A stretch of 64,000 nt of DNA from NCBI GenBank assembly GCA_029961685.1, contig JARWKL010000007.1, forward strand, positions 13,401,013 through 13,465,012. Direction: 5' to 3'. Under the pieces are notes generated by a model. That model saw nothing but the letters and a program-made list of their open reading frames with translations, was not told the DNA's origin and ran no database searches. Each line of letters starts with the position of its first letter. Position 1 is the stretch's first letter. Position numbers and translations under genes: made by a program. The stretch comes from Aristolochia californica. Taxonomy: Eukaryota > Streptophyta > Magnoliopsida > Piperales > Aristolochiaceae. Of the stretch, positions 24,203 through 38,381 are shown one piece after another.

Positions 24203-26227
24203 CAAATGAACACAAAAGTTTTGTTATCCAAGTTTGGGAAATTCCACTAGTCCAAAACTAATATCTTGGAATTTTACATGAAGCAGATTTTTTCTACACA
24301 TGTCTTAAAAATGGGTATGCATGCCAGAAACATGTTAAAGATTCAAATGACCTATGGATCCAAAGCTTTTAAAGAGAATAACAAACGCTCATTAAATTCT
24401 CAAGTGAACTTGCGGTGGGATATTTGCCCGAGTCAAACATGTCAATATTTTGCCCATTTGCAAAAACCTGACATAACTAATCATAGATGATTGTAATGTG
24501 ATTTATCATGCGTAACGGGCTATATTTTTGTACGAAATGACTTATGGATTGCAATTCAACACTCGGTTAAAAAATCCTCCGCAACCCGTTTTTCCCGACG
24601 ATTGCAAAACCTGAGATATAAAAACGAAAAGGTGCTTACAATCCCTAAAAATTACAGACACTGTTTGGAATTATCTCTCCCTACAATTGTGCATTGTGCT
24701 TTTCCATTTTAGATGTACACTTTTTTCTTAAATCAGAACTTTGAGTTTTCGCTCCCCCTTCATCCCGTAAACAAAAAAGGCAAAAAAGATCACAACAAAA
24801 TAAAAATTTTTTAGTTGATGTGTGGAAAATATTTAAAATAACAACTAATGTAAATAAAAAATATCTATTCACACACCACAAATGAACACAAAAGTTTTGT
24901 TATCCAAGTTTGGGAAATTCCATTAGTCCAACCCTATTAAGCTTGGAATTTTACATGAAGGAGATTTTTTCTACACATGTTTTAAAAATGGATATGCATG
25001 CTTGAAACATGTTAAAGATTCAAATGACTTATGGATCCAAAGCTTTTAACGAGAATAACAAACGCTCATTAAATTCTCAAGTGAACGTGCGGTGGGATAT
25101 TTACCCGAGTCTAACAAGTCATAATTTTGCCCATTTTCAAAATGTGATCTAACAATCATTGATGATTGTAAAGTGATTTATCATGCGTAACGGGCTATAT
25201 TTTTGTATGAAATGACTTATGGATTGCAATTCAACACTCAGTTAAAAATCCTCTGCCACCAGTTTTTCCCGACGATTGCAAAAACTGAGATATAAAAACT
25301 AAAAAGAGCTTACAATCCCTAAAAATTACAGACACTCTTTGGAATTATCTCTCCCTACAATTGTGCATTGTGCTTTTCCATTTTAGATGTACACTTTTTT
25401 CTTAAATCAAAACTTTTACTCTTCGCTCTCCCTTCATCCCGAAAACAAACAGGGCAAAAAAGCTTACAAAAAAACGAAAATTTTATAGTTGATGTACGGA
25501 AAAAATTTAAAACAATAACAGATATAAATAATGAAAATTTATTCGCCCAACACAAATGAACACAAAAGATTTGTTGTCCAATTTTGGGAAATTCCACTAG
25601 TTTAACCCTAATAGCTTGGAATTTTGCAAGAGAGAGATTTCATCCACACATGTTTTTAAAATGGATATGCATGTTTGAAACATGTTAAAGATGCAAATGA
25701 GCTATGGATGCAAAGCTTTTAAAGAGAATAACAAACGCTCATTAAATTCTCAAGTGAACTTGCGGTGGGATATTTGCCCGAGTCAAACATGTCAATATTT
25801 TGCCCATTTGCAAAAAGCTGACATAATCATCATAGATGATTGTAATGTGATTTATCATGCGTAACGGGCTATATTTTTGTACGAAATGACTTATGGATTG
25901 CAATTCAACACTCTGTTAAAAAATCCTCCGCAACCCATTTTTCCCGACGATTGCAAAACCTGAGATATAAAAACGAAAAGGTGCTTACAATCCCTAAAAA
26001 TTACAGACACTCTTTGGAATTATCTCTCTCTACACATGTGCATTGTGCGTTTCCGTTTCAGATGTACACATTTTTCTTAAATCAAAACTTCGAGTTTTTC
26101 GCTCTCCCTTCATCCCGTAAACAAAAAAGGCAAATAGATCACAGCAAACTGAAAATTTCATAGTTGATGTGCGGAAAAAGTTTAAAACAATAAAAAAAGT
26201 ACATGAAGAAAATTTATTCACACACCA
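24203..26227 (+). repeat. HOR copy H12, 2,025 bp
   Basis: Monomers a 24203-24878, b 24879-25552 (674 bp), c 25553-26227. Monomer a reverts to ATGTTAAAG, AATATTTTGCC and GGGCTATATT, marking the right edge of the H4-H11 block. Private: AAAAACCTGAC in a, a one-A deletion in TTTTCAAAATGTG of b, TTTGTTGTCC at the start of c, AGTACATGAAG near the end of c. Confidence 0.95.
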
Positions 26228-28253
26228 CAAATGAACACAAAAGTTTTGTTATCCAAGTTTGGGAAATTCCACTAGTCCAAAACTAATATCTTGGAATTTT
26301 ACATGAAGCAGATTTTTTCTACACATGTCTTAAAAATGGGTATGCATGCCAGAAACATGTTAAAGATTCAAATGACCTATGGATCCAAAGCTTTTAAAGA
26401 GAATAACAAACGCTCATTAAATTCTCAAGTGAACTTGCGGTGGGATATTTGCCCGAGTCAAACATGTCAATATTTTGCCCATTTGCAAAAAGCTGACATA
26501 ACTAATCATAGATGATTGTAATGTGATTTATCATGCGTAACGGGCTATATTTTTGTACGAAATGACTTATGGATTGCAATTCAACACTCGGTTAAAAAAT
26601 CCTCCGCAACCCGTTTTTCCCGACGATTGCAAAACCTGAGATATAAAAACGAAAAGGTGCTTACAATCCCTAAAAATTACAGACACTGTTTGGAATTATC
26701 TCTCCCTACAATTGTGCATTGTGCTTTTCCATTTTAGATGTACACTTTTTTCTTAAATCAGAACTTTGAGTTTTCGCTCCCCCTTCATCCCGTAAACAAA
26801 AAAGGCAAAAAAGATCACAACAAAATAAAAATTTTTTAGTTGATGTGTGGAAAATATTTAAAATAACAACTAATGTAAATAAAAAATATCTATTCACACA
26901 CCACAAATGAACACAAAAGTTTTGTTATCCAAGTTTGGGAAATTCCATTAGTCCAACCCTATTAAGCTTGGAATTTTACATGAAGGAGATTTTTTCTACA
27001 CATGTTTTAAAAATGGATATGCATGCTTGAAACATGTTAAAGATTCAAATGACTTATGGATCCAAAGCTCTTAACGAGAATAACAAACGCTCATTAAATT
27101 CTCAAGTGAACGTGCGGTGGGATATTTACCCGAGTCTAACAAGTCATAATTTTGCCCATTTTCAAAAATGTGATCTAACAATCATTGATGATTGTCAAGT
27201 GATTTATCATGCGTAACGGGCTATATTTTTGTATGAAATGACTTATGGATTGCAATTCAACACTCAGTTAAAAATCCTCTGCCACCAGTTTTTCCCGACG
27301 ATTGCAAAAACTGAGATATAAAAACTAAAAAGAGCTTACAATCCCTAAAAATTACAGACACTCTTTGGAATTATCTCTCCCTACAATTGTGCATTGTGCT
27401 TTTCCATTTTAGATGTACACTTTTTTCTTAAATCAAAACTTTTACTCTTCGCTCTCCCTTCATCCCGAAAACAAACAGGGCAAAAAAGCTTACAAAAAAA
27501 CGAAAATTTTATAGTTGATGTACGGAAAAAATTTAAAACAATAACAGATATAAATAATGAAAATTTATTCGCCCAACACAAATGAACACAAAAGATTTGT
27601 TATCCAATTTTGGGAAATTCCACTAGTTTAACCCTAATAGCTTGGAATTTTGCAAGAGAGAGATTTCATCCACACATGTTTTTAAAATGGATATGCATGT
27701 TTGAAACATGTTAAAGATGCAAATGAGCTATGGATGCAAAGCTTTTAAAGAGAATAACAAACGCTCATTAAATTCTCAAGTGAACTTGCGGTGGGATATT
27801 TGCCCGAGTCAAACATGTCAATATTTTGCCCATTTGCAAAAAGCTGACATAATCATCATAGATGATTGTAATGTGATTTATCATGCGTAACGGGCTATAT
27901 TTTTGTACGAAATGACTTATGGATTGCAATTCAACACTCTGTTAAAAAATCCTCCCCAACCCATTTTTCCCGACGATTGCAAAACCTGAGATATAAAAAC
28001 GAAAAGGTGCTTACAATCCCTAAAAATTACAGACACTCTTTGGAATTATCTCTCTCTACACATGTGCATTGTGCGTTTCCGTTTCAGATGTACACATTTT
28101 TCTTAAATCAAAACTTCGAGTTTTTCGCTCTCCCTTCATCCCGTAAACAAAAAAGGCAAATAGATCACAGCAAACTGAAAATTTCATAGTTGATGTGCGG
28201 AAAAAGTTTAAAACAATAAAAAAAGTAAATGAAGAAAATTTATTCACACGCCA
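26228..28253 (+). repeat. HOR copy H13, 2,026 bp
   Basis: Monomers a 26228-26903, b 26904-27578, c 27579-28253. First copy with GATTGTCAAGTG in b (others GATTGTAAAGTG), a marker of H13-H17. Shares with H14 AAAGCTCTTAACG in b and ATCCTCCCCAACC in c. Its c ends in CACACGCCAC. Confidence 0.95.
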
Positions 28254-30279
28254 CAAATGAACACAAAAGTTTTGTTATCCAAGTTTGGGAAATTCCACTA
28301 GTCCAAAACTAATATCTTGGAATTTTACATGAAGCAGATTTTTTCTACACATGTCTTAAAAATGGGTATGCATGCCAGAAACATGTTAAAGATTCAAATG
28401 ACCTATGGATCCAAAGCTTTTAAAGAGAATAACAAACGCTCATTAAATTCTCAAGTGAACTTGCGGTGGGATATTTGCCCGAGTCAAACATGTCAATATT
28501 TTGCCCATTTGCAAAAAGCTGACATAACTAATCATAGATGATTGTAATGTGATTTATCATGCGTAACGGGCTATATTTTTGTACGAAATGACTTATGGAT
28601 TGCAATTCAACACTCGGTTAAAAAATCCTCCGCAACCCGTTTTTCCCGACGATTGCAAAACCTGAGATATAAAAACGAAAAGGTGCTTACAATCCCTAAA
28701 AATTACAGACACTGTTTGGAATTATCTCTCCCTACAATTGTGCATTGTGCTTTTCCATTTTAGATGTACACTTTTTTCTTAAATCAGAACTTTGAGTTTT
28801 CGCTCCCCCTTCATCCCGTAAACAAAAAAGGCAAAAAAGATCACAACAAAATAAAAATTTTTTAGTTGATGTGTGGAAAATATTTAAAATAACAACTAAT
28901 GTAAATAAAAAATATCTATTCACACACCACAAATGAACACAAAAGTTTTGTTATCCAAGTTTGGGAAATTCCATTAGTCCAACCCTATTAAGCTTGGAAT
29001 TTTACATGAAGGAGATTTTTTCTACACATGTTTTAAAAATGGATATGCATGCTTGAAACATGTTAAAGATTCAAATGACTTATGGATCCAAAGCTCTTAA
29101 CGAGAATAACAAACGCTCATTAAATTCTCAAGTGAACGTGCGGTGGGATATTTACCCGAGTCTAACAAGTCATAATTTTGCCCATTTTCAAAAATGTGAT
29201 CTAACAATCATTGATGATTGTCAAGTGATTTATCATGCGTAACGGGCTATATTTTTGTATGAAATGACTTATGGATTGCAATTCAACACTCAGTTAAAAA
29301 TCCTCTGCCACCAGTTTTTCCCGACGATTGCAAAAACTGAGATATAAAAACTAAAAAGAGCTTACAATCCCTAAAAATTACAGACACTCTTTGGAATTAT
29401 CTCTCCCTACAATTGTGCATTGTGCTTTTCCATTTTAGATGTACACTTTTTTCTTAAATCAAAACTTTTACTCTTCGCTCTCCCTTCATCCCGAAAACAA
29501 ACAGGGCAAAAAAGCTTACAAAAAAACGAAAATTTTATAGTTGATGTACGGAAAAAATTTAAAACAATAACAGATATAAATAATGAAAATTTATTCGCCC
29601 AACACAAATGAACACAAAAGATTTGTTATCCAATTTTGGGAAATTCCACTAGTTTAACCCTAATAGCTTGGAATTTTGCAAGAGAGAGATTTCATCCACA
29701 CATGTTTTTAAAATGGATATGCATGTTTGAAACATGTTAAAGATGCAAATGAGCTATGGATGCTAAGCTTTTAAAGAGAATAACAAACGCTCATTAAATT
29801 CTCAAGTGAACTTGCGGTGGGATATTTGCCCGAGTCAAACATGTCAATATTTTGCCCATTTGCAAAAAGCTGACATAATCATCATAGATGATTGTAATGT
29901 GATTTATCATGCGTAACGGGCTATATTTTTGTACGAAATGACTTATGGATTGCAATTCAACACTCTGTTAAAAAATCCTCCCCAACCCATTTTTCCCGAC
30001 GATTGCAAAACCTGAGATATAAAAACGAAAAGGTGCTTACAATCCCTAAAAATTACAGACACTCTTTGGAATTATCTCTCTCTACACATGTGCATTGTGC
30101 GTTTCCGTTTCAGATGTACACATTTTTCTTAAATCAAAACTTCGAGTTTTTCGCTCTCCCTTCATCCCGTAAACAAAAAAGGCAAATAGATCACAGCAAA
30201 CTGAAAATTTCATAGTTGATGTGCGGAAAAAGTTTAAAACAATAAAAAAAGTAAATGAAGAAAATTTATTCACACGCCA
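28254..30279 (+). repeat. HOR copy H14, 2,026 bp
   Basis: Monomers a 28254-28929, b 28930-29604, c 29605-30279. Same b and c variants as H13. Monomer c also has GATGCTAAGCTT (T at 29764), which puts a stop codon into the short frame found in other c monomers. Confidence 0.95.
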
Positions 30280-32305
30280 CAAATGAACACAAAAGTTTTG
30301 TTATCCAAGTTTGGGAAATTCCACTAGTCCAAAACTAATATCTTGGAATTTTACATGAAGCAGATTTTTTCTACACACGTCTTAAAAATGGGTATGCATG
30401 CCAGAAACATGTTAAAGATTCAAATGACCTATGGATCCAAAGCTTTTAAAGAGAATAACAAACGCTCATTAAATTCTCAAGTGAACTTGCGGTGGGATAT
30501 TTGCCCGAGTCAAACATGTCAATATTTTGCCCATTTGCAAAAAGCTGACATAACTAATCATAGATGATTGTAATGTGATTTATCATGCGTAACGGGCTAT
30601 ATTTTTGTACGAAATGACTTATGGATTGCAATTCAACACTCGGTTAAAAAATCCTCCGCAACCCGTTTTTCCCGACGATTGCAAAACCTGAGATATAAAA
30701 ACGAAAAGGTGCTTACAATCCCTAAAAATTACAGACACTGTTTGGAATTATCTCTCCCTACAATTGTGCATTGTGCTTTTCCATTTTAGATGTACACTTT
30801 TTTCTTAAATCAGAACTTTGAGTTTTCGCTCCCCCTTCATCCCGTAAACAAAAAAGGCAAAAAAGATCACAACAAAATAAAAATTTTTTAGTTGATGTGT
30901 GGAAAATATTTAAAATAACAACTAATGTAAATAAAAAATATCTATTCACACACCACAAATGAACACAAAAGTTTTGTTATCCAAGTTTGGGAAATTCCAT
31001 TAGTCCAACCCTATTAAGCTTGGAATTTTACATGAAGGAGATTTTTTCTACACATGTTTTAAAAATGGATATGCATGCTTGAAACATGTTAAAGATTCAA
31101 ATGACTTATGGATCCAAAGCTTTTAACGAGAATAACAAACGCTCATTAAATTCTCAAGTGAACGTGCGGTGGGATATTTACCCGAGTCTAACAAGTCATA
31201 ATTTTGCCCATTTTCAAAAATGTGATCTAACAATCATTGATGATTGTCAAGTGATTTATCATGCGTAACGGGCTATATTTTTGTATGAAATGACTTATGG
31301 ATTGCAATTCAACACTCAGTTAAAAATCCTCTGCCACCAGTTTTTCCCGACGATTGCAAAAACTGAGATATAAAAACTAAAAAGAGCTTACAATCCCTAA
31401 AAAATACAGACACTCTTTGGAATTATCTCTCCCTACAATTGTGCATTGTGCTTTTCCATTTTAGATGTACACTTTTTTCTTAAATCAAAACTTTTACTCT
31501 TCGCTCTCCCTTCATCCCGAAAACAAACAGGGCAAAAAAGCTTACAAAAAAACGAAAATTTTATAGTTGATGTACGGAAAAAATTTAAAACAATAACAGA
31601 TATAAATAATGAAAATTTATTCGCCCAACACAAATGAACACAAAAGATTTGTTATCCAATTTTGGGAAATTCCACTAGTTTAACCCTAATAGCTTGGAAT
31701 TTTGCAAGAGAGAGATTTCATCCACACATGTTTTTAAAATGGATATGCATGTTTGAAACATGTTAAAGATGCAAATGAGCTATGGATGCAAAGCTTTTAA
31801 AGAGAATAACAAACGCTCATTAAATTCTCAAGTGAACTTGCGGTGGGATATTTGCCCGAGTCAAACATGTCAATATTTTGCCCATTTGCAAAAAGCTGAC
31901 ATAATCATCATAGATGATTGTAATGTGATTTATCATGCGTAACGGGCTATATTTTTGTACGAAATGACTTATGGATTGCAATTCAACACTCTGTTAAAAA
32001 ATCCTCCGCAACCCATTTTTCCCGACGATTGCAAAACCTGAGATATAAAAACGAAAAGGTGCTTACAATCCCTAAAAATTACAGACACTCTTTGGAATTA
32101 TCTCTCTCTACACATGTGCATTGTGCGTTTCCGTTTCAGATGTACACATTTTTCTTAAATCAAAACTTCGAGTTTTTCGCTCTCCCTTCATCCCGTAAAC
32201 AAAAAAGGCAAATAGATCACAGCAAACTGAAAATTTCATAGTTGATGTGCGGAAAAAGTTTAAAACAATAAAAAAAGTAAATGAAGAAAATTTATTCACA
32301 CGCCA
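30280..32305 (+). repeat. HOR copy H15, 2,026 bp
   Basis: Monomers a 30280-30955, b 30956-31630, c 31631-32305. GATTGTCAAGTG in b and CACACGCCAC in c. Private CTACACACGTCTT in a and CCCTAAAAAATACAG in b. Confidence 0.95.
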
Positions 32306-34331
32306 CAAATGAACACAAAAGTTTTGTTATCCAAGTTTGGGAAATTCCACTAGTCCAAAACTAATATCTTGGAATTTTACATGAAGCAGATTTTTTCTAC
32401 ACATGTCTTAAAAATGGGTATGCATGCCAGAAACATGTTAAAGATTCAAATGACCTATGGATCCAAAGCTTTTAAAGAGAATAACAAACGCTCATTAAAT
32501 TCTCAAGTGAACTTGCGGTGGGATATTTGCCCGAGTCAAACATGTCAATATTTTGCCCATTTGCAAAAAGCTGACATAACTAATCATAGATGATTGTAAT
32601 GTGATTTATCATGCGTAACGGGCTATATTTTTGTACGAAATGACTTATGGATTGCAATTCAACACTCGGTTAAAAAATCCTCCGCAACCCGTTTTTCCCG
32701 ACGATTGCAAAACCTGAGATATAAAAACGAAAAGGTGCTTACAATCCCTAAAAATTACAGACACTGTTTGGAATTATCTCTCCCTACAATTGTGCATTGT
32801 GCTTTTCCATTTTAGATGTACACTTTTTTCTTAAATCAGAACTTTGAGTTTTCGCTCCCCCTTCATCCCGTAAACAAAAAAGGCAAAAAAGATCACAACA
32901 AAATAAAAATTTTTTAGTTGATGTGTGGAAAATATTTAAAATAACAACTAATGTAAATAAAAAATATCTATTCACACACCACAAATGAACACAAAAGTTT
33001 TGTTATCCAAGTTTGGGAAATTCCATTAGTCCAACCCTATTAAGCTTGGAATTTTACATGAAGGAGATTTTTTCTACACATGTTTTAAAAATGGATATGC
33101 ATGCTTGAAACATGTTAAAGATTCAAATGACTTATGGATCCAAAGCTTTTAACGAGAATAACAAACGCTCATTAAATTCTCAAGTGAACGTGCGGTGGGA
33201 TATTTACCCGAGTCTAACAAGTCATAATTTTGCCCATTTTCAAAAATGTGATCTAACAATCATTGATGATTGTCAAGTGATTTATCATGCGTAACGGGCT
33301 ATATTTTTGTATGAAATGACTTATGGATTGCAATTCAACACTCAGTTAAAAATCCTCTGCCACCAGTTTTTCCCGACGATTGCAAAAACTGAGATATAAA
33401 AACTAAAAAGAGCTTACAATCCCTAAAAATTACAGACACTCTTTGGAATTATCTCTCCCTACAATTGTGCATTGTGCTTTTCCATTTTAGATGTACACTT
33501 TTTTCTTAAATCAAAACTTTTACTCTTCGCTCTCCCTTCATCCCGAAAACAAACAGGGCAAAAAAGCTTACAAAAAAACGAAAATTTTATAGTTGATGTA
33601 CGGAAAAAATTTAAAACAATAACAGATATAAATAATGAAAATTTATTCGCCCAACACAAATGAACACAAAAGATTTGTTATCCAATTTTGGGAAATTCCA
33701 CTAGTTTAACCCTAATAGCTTGGAATTTTGCAAGAGAGAGATTTCATCCACACATGTTTTTAAAATGGATATGCATGTTTGAAACATGTTAAAGATGCAA
33801 ATGAGCTATGGATGCAAAGCTTTTAAAGAGAATAACAAACGCTCATTAAATTCTCAAGTGAACTTGCGGTGGGATATTTGCCCGAGTCAAACATGTCAAT
33901 ATTTTGCCCATTTGCAAAAAGCTGACATAATCATCATAGATGATTGTAATGTGATTTATCATGCGTAACGGGCTATATTTTTGTACGAAATGACTTATGG
34001 ATTGCAATTCAACACTCTGTTAAAAAATCCTCCGCAACCCATTTTTCCCGACGATTGCAAAACCTGAGATATAAAAACGAAAAGGTGCTTACAATCCCTA
34101 AAAATTACAGACACTCTTTGGAATTATCTCTCTCTACACATGTGCATTGTGCGTTTCCGTTTCAGATGTACACATTTTTCTTAAATCAAAACTTCGAGTT
34201 TTTCGCTCTCCCTTCATCCCGTAAACAAAAAAGGCAAATAGATCACAGCAAACTGAAAATTTCATAGTTGATGTGCGGAAAAAGTTTAAAACAATAAAAA
34301 AAGTAAATGAAGAAAATTTATTCACACGCCA
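32306..34331 (+). repeat. HOR copy H16, 2,026 bp
   Basis: Monomers a 32306-32981, b 32982-33656, c 33657-34331. GATTGTCAAGTG in b, CACACGCCAC in c; no private change seen. Confidence 0.95.
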
Positions 34332-36357
34332 CAAATGAACACAAAAGTTTTGTTATCCAAGTTTGGGAAATTCCACTAGTCCAAAACTAATATCTTGGAA
34401 TTTTACATGAAGCAGATTTTTTCTACACATGTCTTAAAAATGGGTATGCATGCCAGAAACATGTTAAAGATTCAAATGACCTATGGATCCAAAGCTTTTA
34501 AAGAGAATAACAAACGCTCATTAAATTCTCAAGTGAACTTGCGGTGGGATATTTGCCCGAGTCAAACATGTCAATATTTTGCCCATTTGCAAAAAGCTGA
34601 CATAACTAATCATAGATGATTGTAATGTGATTTATCATGCGTAACGGGCTATATTTTTGTACGAAATGACTTATGGATTGCAATTCAACACTCGGTTAAA
34701 AAATCCTCCGCAACCCGTTTTTCCCGACGATTGCAAAACCTGAGATATAAAAACGAAAAGGTGCTTACAATCCCTAAAAATTACAGACACTGTTTGGAAT
34801 TATCTCTCCCTACAATTGTGCATTGTGCTTTTCCATTTTAGATGTACACTTTTTTCTTAAATCAGAACTTTGAGTTTTCGCTCCCCCTTCATCCCGTAAA
34901 CAAAAAAGGCAAAAAAGATCACAACAAAATAAAAATTTTTTAGTTGATGTGTGGAAAATATTTAAAATAACAACTAATGTAAATAAAAAATATCTATTCA
35001 CACACCACAAATGAACACAAAAGTTTTGTTATCCAAGTTTGGGAAATTCCATTAGTCCAACCCTATTAAGCTTGGAATTTTACATGAAGGAGATTTTTTC
35101 TACACATGTTTTAAAAATGGATATGCATGCTTGAAACATGTTAAAGATTCAAATGACTTATGGATCCAAAGCTTTTAACGAGAATAACAAACGCTCATTA
35201 AATTCTCAAGTGAACGTGCGGTGGGATATTTACCCGAGTCTAACAAGTCATAATTTTGCCCATTTTCAAAAATGTGATCTAACAATCATTGATGATTGTC
35301 AAGTGATTTATCATGCGTAACGGGCTATATTTTTGTATGAAATGACTTATGGATTGCAATTCAACACTCAGTTAAAAATCCTCTGCCACCAGTTTTTCCC
35401 GACGATTGCAAAAACTGAGATATAAAAACTAAAAAGAGCTTACAATCCCTAAAAATTACAGACACTCTTTGGAATTATCTCTCCCTACAATTGTGCATTG
35501 TGCTTTTCCATTTTAGATGTACACTTTTTTCTTAAATCAAAACTTTTACTCTTCGCTCTCCCTTCATCCCGAAAACAAACAGGGCAAAAAAGCTTACAAA
35601 AAAACGAAAATTTTATAGTTGATGTACGGAAAAAATTTAAAACAATAACAGATATAAATAATGAAAATTTATTCGCCCAACACAAATGAACACAAAAGAT
35701 TTGTTATCCAATTTTGGGAAATTCCACTAGTTTAACCCTAATAGCTTGGAATTTTGCAAGAGAGAGATTTCATCCACACATGTTTTTAAAATGGATATGC
35801 ATGTTTGAAACATGTTAAAGATGCAAATGAGCTATGGATGCAAAGCTTTTAAAGAGAATAACAAACGCTCATTAAATTCTCAAGTGAACTTGCGGTGGGA
35901 TATTTGCCCGAGTCAAACATGTCAATATTTTGCCCATTTGCAAAAAGCTGACATAATCATCATAGATGATTGTAATGTGATTTATCATGCGTAACGGGCT
36001 ATATTTTTGTACGAAATGACTTATGGATTGCAATTCAACACTCTGTTAAAAAATCCTCCGCAACCCATTTTTCCCGACGATTGCAAAACCTGAGATATAA
36101 AAACGAAAAGGTGCTTACAATCCCTAAAAATTACAGACACTCTTTGGAATTATCTCTCTCTACACATGTGCATTGTGCGTTTCCGTTTCAGATGTACACA
36201 TTTTTCTTAAATCAAAACTTCGAGTTTTTCGCTCTCCCTTCATCCCGTAAACAAAAAAGGCAAATAGATCACAGCAAACTGAAAATTTCATAGTTGATGT
36301 GCGGAAAAAGTTTAAAACAATAAAAAAAGTAAATGAAGAAAATTTATTCACACACCA
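34332..36357 (+). repeat. HOR copy H17, 2,026 bp
   Basis: Monomers a 34332-35007, b 35008-35682, c 35683-36357. Last copy with GATTGTCAAGTG in b; its c has returned to CACACACCAC. Confidence 0.95.
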
Positions 36358-38381
36358 CAAATGAACACAAAAGTTTTGTTATCCAAGTTTGGGAAATTCC
36401 ACTAGTCCAAAACTAATATCTTGGAATTTTACATGAAGCAGATTTTTTCTACACATGTCTTAAAAATGGGTATGCATGCCAGAAACATGTTAAAGATTCA
36501 AATGACCTATGGATCCAAAGCTTTTAAAGAGAATAACAAACGCTCATTAAATTCTCAAGTGAACTTGCGGTGGGATATTTGCCCGAGTCAAACATGTCAA
36601 TATTTTGCCCATTTGCAAAAAGCTGACATAACTAATCATAGATGATTGTAATGTGATTTATCATGCGTAACGGGCTATATTTTTGTACGAAATGACTTAT
36701 GGATTGCAATTCAACACTCGGTTAAAAAATCCTCCGCAACCCGTTTTTCCCGACGATTGCAAAACCTGAGATATAAAAACGAAAAGGTGCTTACAATCCC
36801 TAAAAATTACAGACACTGTTTGGAATTATCTCTCCCTACAATTGTGCATTGTGCTTTTCCATTTTAGATGTACACTTTTTTCTTAAATCAGAACTTTGAG
36901 TTTTCGCTCCCCCTTCATCCCGTAAACAAAAAAGGAAAAAAAGATCACAACAAAATAAATATTTTTTAGTTGATGTGTGGAAAATATTTAAAATAACAAC
37001 TAATGTAAATAAAAAATATCTATTCACACACCACAAATGAACACAAAAGTTTTGTTATCCAAGTTTGGGAAACTCCATTAGTCCAACCCTATTAAGCTTG
37101 GAATTTTACATGAAGGAGATTTTTTCTACACATGTTTTAAAAATGGATATGCATGCTTGAAACATGTTAAAGATTCAAATGACTTATGGATCCAAAGCTT
37201 TTAACGAGAATAACAAACGCTCATTAAATTCTCAAGTGAACGTGCGGTGGGATATTTACCCCAGTCTAACAAGTCATAATTTTGCCCATTTTCAAAAATG
37301 TGATCTAACAATCATTGATGATTGTAAAGTTATTTATCATGCGTAACGGGCTATATTTTTGTATGAAATGACTTATGGATTGCAATTCAACACTCAGTTA
37401 AAAATCCTCTGCCACCAGTTTTTCCCGACGATTGCAAAAACTGAGATATAAAAACTAAAAAGAGCTTACAATCCCTAAAAATTACAGACACTCTTTGGAA
37501 TTATCTCTCCCTACAATTGTGCATTGTGCTTTTCCATTTTAGATGTACACTTTTTTCTTAAATCAAAACTTTTACTCTTCGCTCTCCCTTCATCCCGAAA
37601 ACAAACAAGGCAAAAAGCTTACAAAAAACGAAAATTTTATAGTTGATGTACGGAAAAAATTTAAAACAATAACAGATATAAATAATGAAAATTTATTCGC
37701 CCAACACAAATGAACACAAAAGATTTGTTATCCAATTTTGGGAAATTCCACTAGTTTAACCCTAATAGCTTGGAATTTTGCAAGAGAGAGATTTCATCCA
37801 CACATGTTTTTAAAATGGATATGCATGTTTGAAACATGTTAAAGATGCAAATGAGCTATGGATGCAAAGCTTTTAAAGAGAATAACAAACGCTCATTAAA
37901 TTCTCAAGTGAACTTGCGGTGGGATATTTGCCCGAGTCAAACATGTCAATATTTTGCCCATTTGCAAAAAGCTGACATAATCATCATAGATGATTGTAAT
38001 GTGATTTATCATGCGTAACGGGCTATATTTTTGTACGAAATGACTTATGGATTGCAATTCAACACTCTGTTAAAAAATCCTCCGCAACCCATTTTTCCCG
38101 ACGATTGCAAAACCTGAGATATAAAAACGAAAAGGTGCTTACAATCCCTAAAAATTACAGACACTCTTTGGAATTATCTCTCTCTACACATGTGCATTGT
38201 GCGTTTCCGTTTCAGATGTACACATTTTTCTTAAATCAAAACTTCGAGTTTTTCGCTCTCCCTTCATCCCGTAAACAAAAAAGGCAAATAGATCACAGCA
38301 AACTGAAAATTTCATAGTTGATGTGCGGAAAAAGTTTAAAACAATAAAAAAAGTAAATGAAGAAAATTTATTCACACACCA
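36358..38381 (+). repeat. HOR copy H18, 2,024 bp
   Basis: Monomers a 36358-37033, b 37034-37706 (673 bp), c 37707-38381. First copy of a new family: AAATAAATATTTTT in a, GGGAAACTCC and TACCCCAGTC in b. Monomer b has shortened A-runs (AACAAGGCAAAAAGC and ACAAAAAACG), shared with H20 but not H19. Private AAAGGAAAAAAAG in a and AAAGTTATTTATC in b. Confidence 0.95.
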
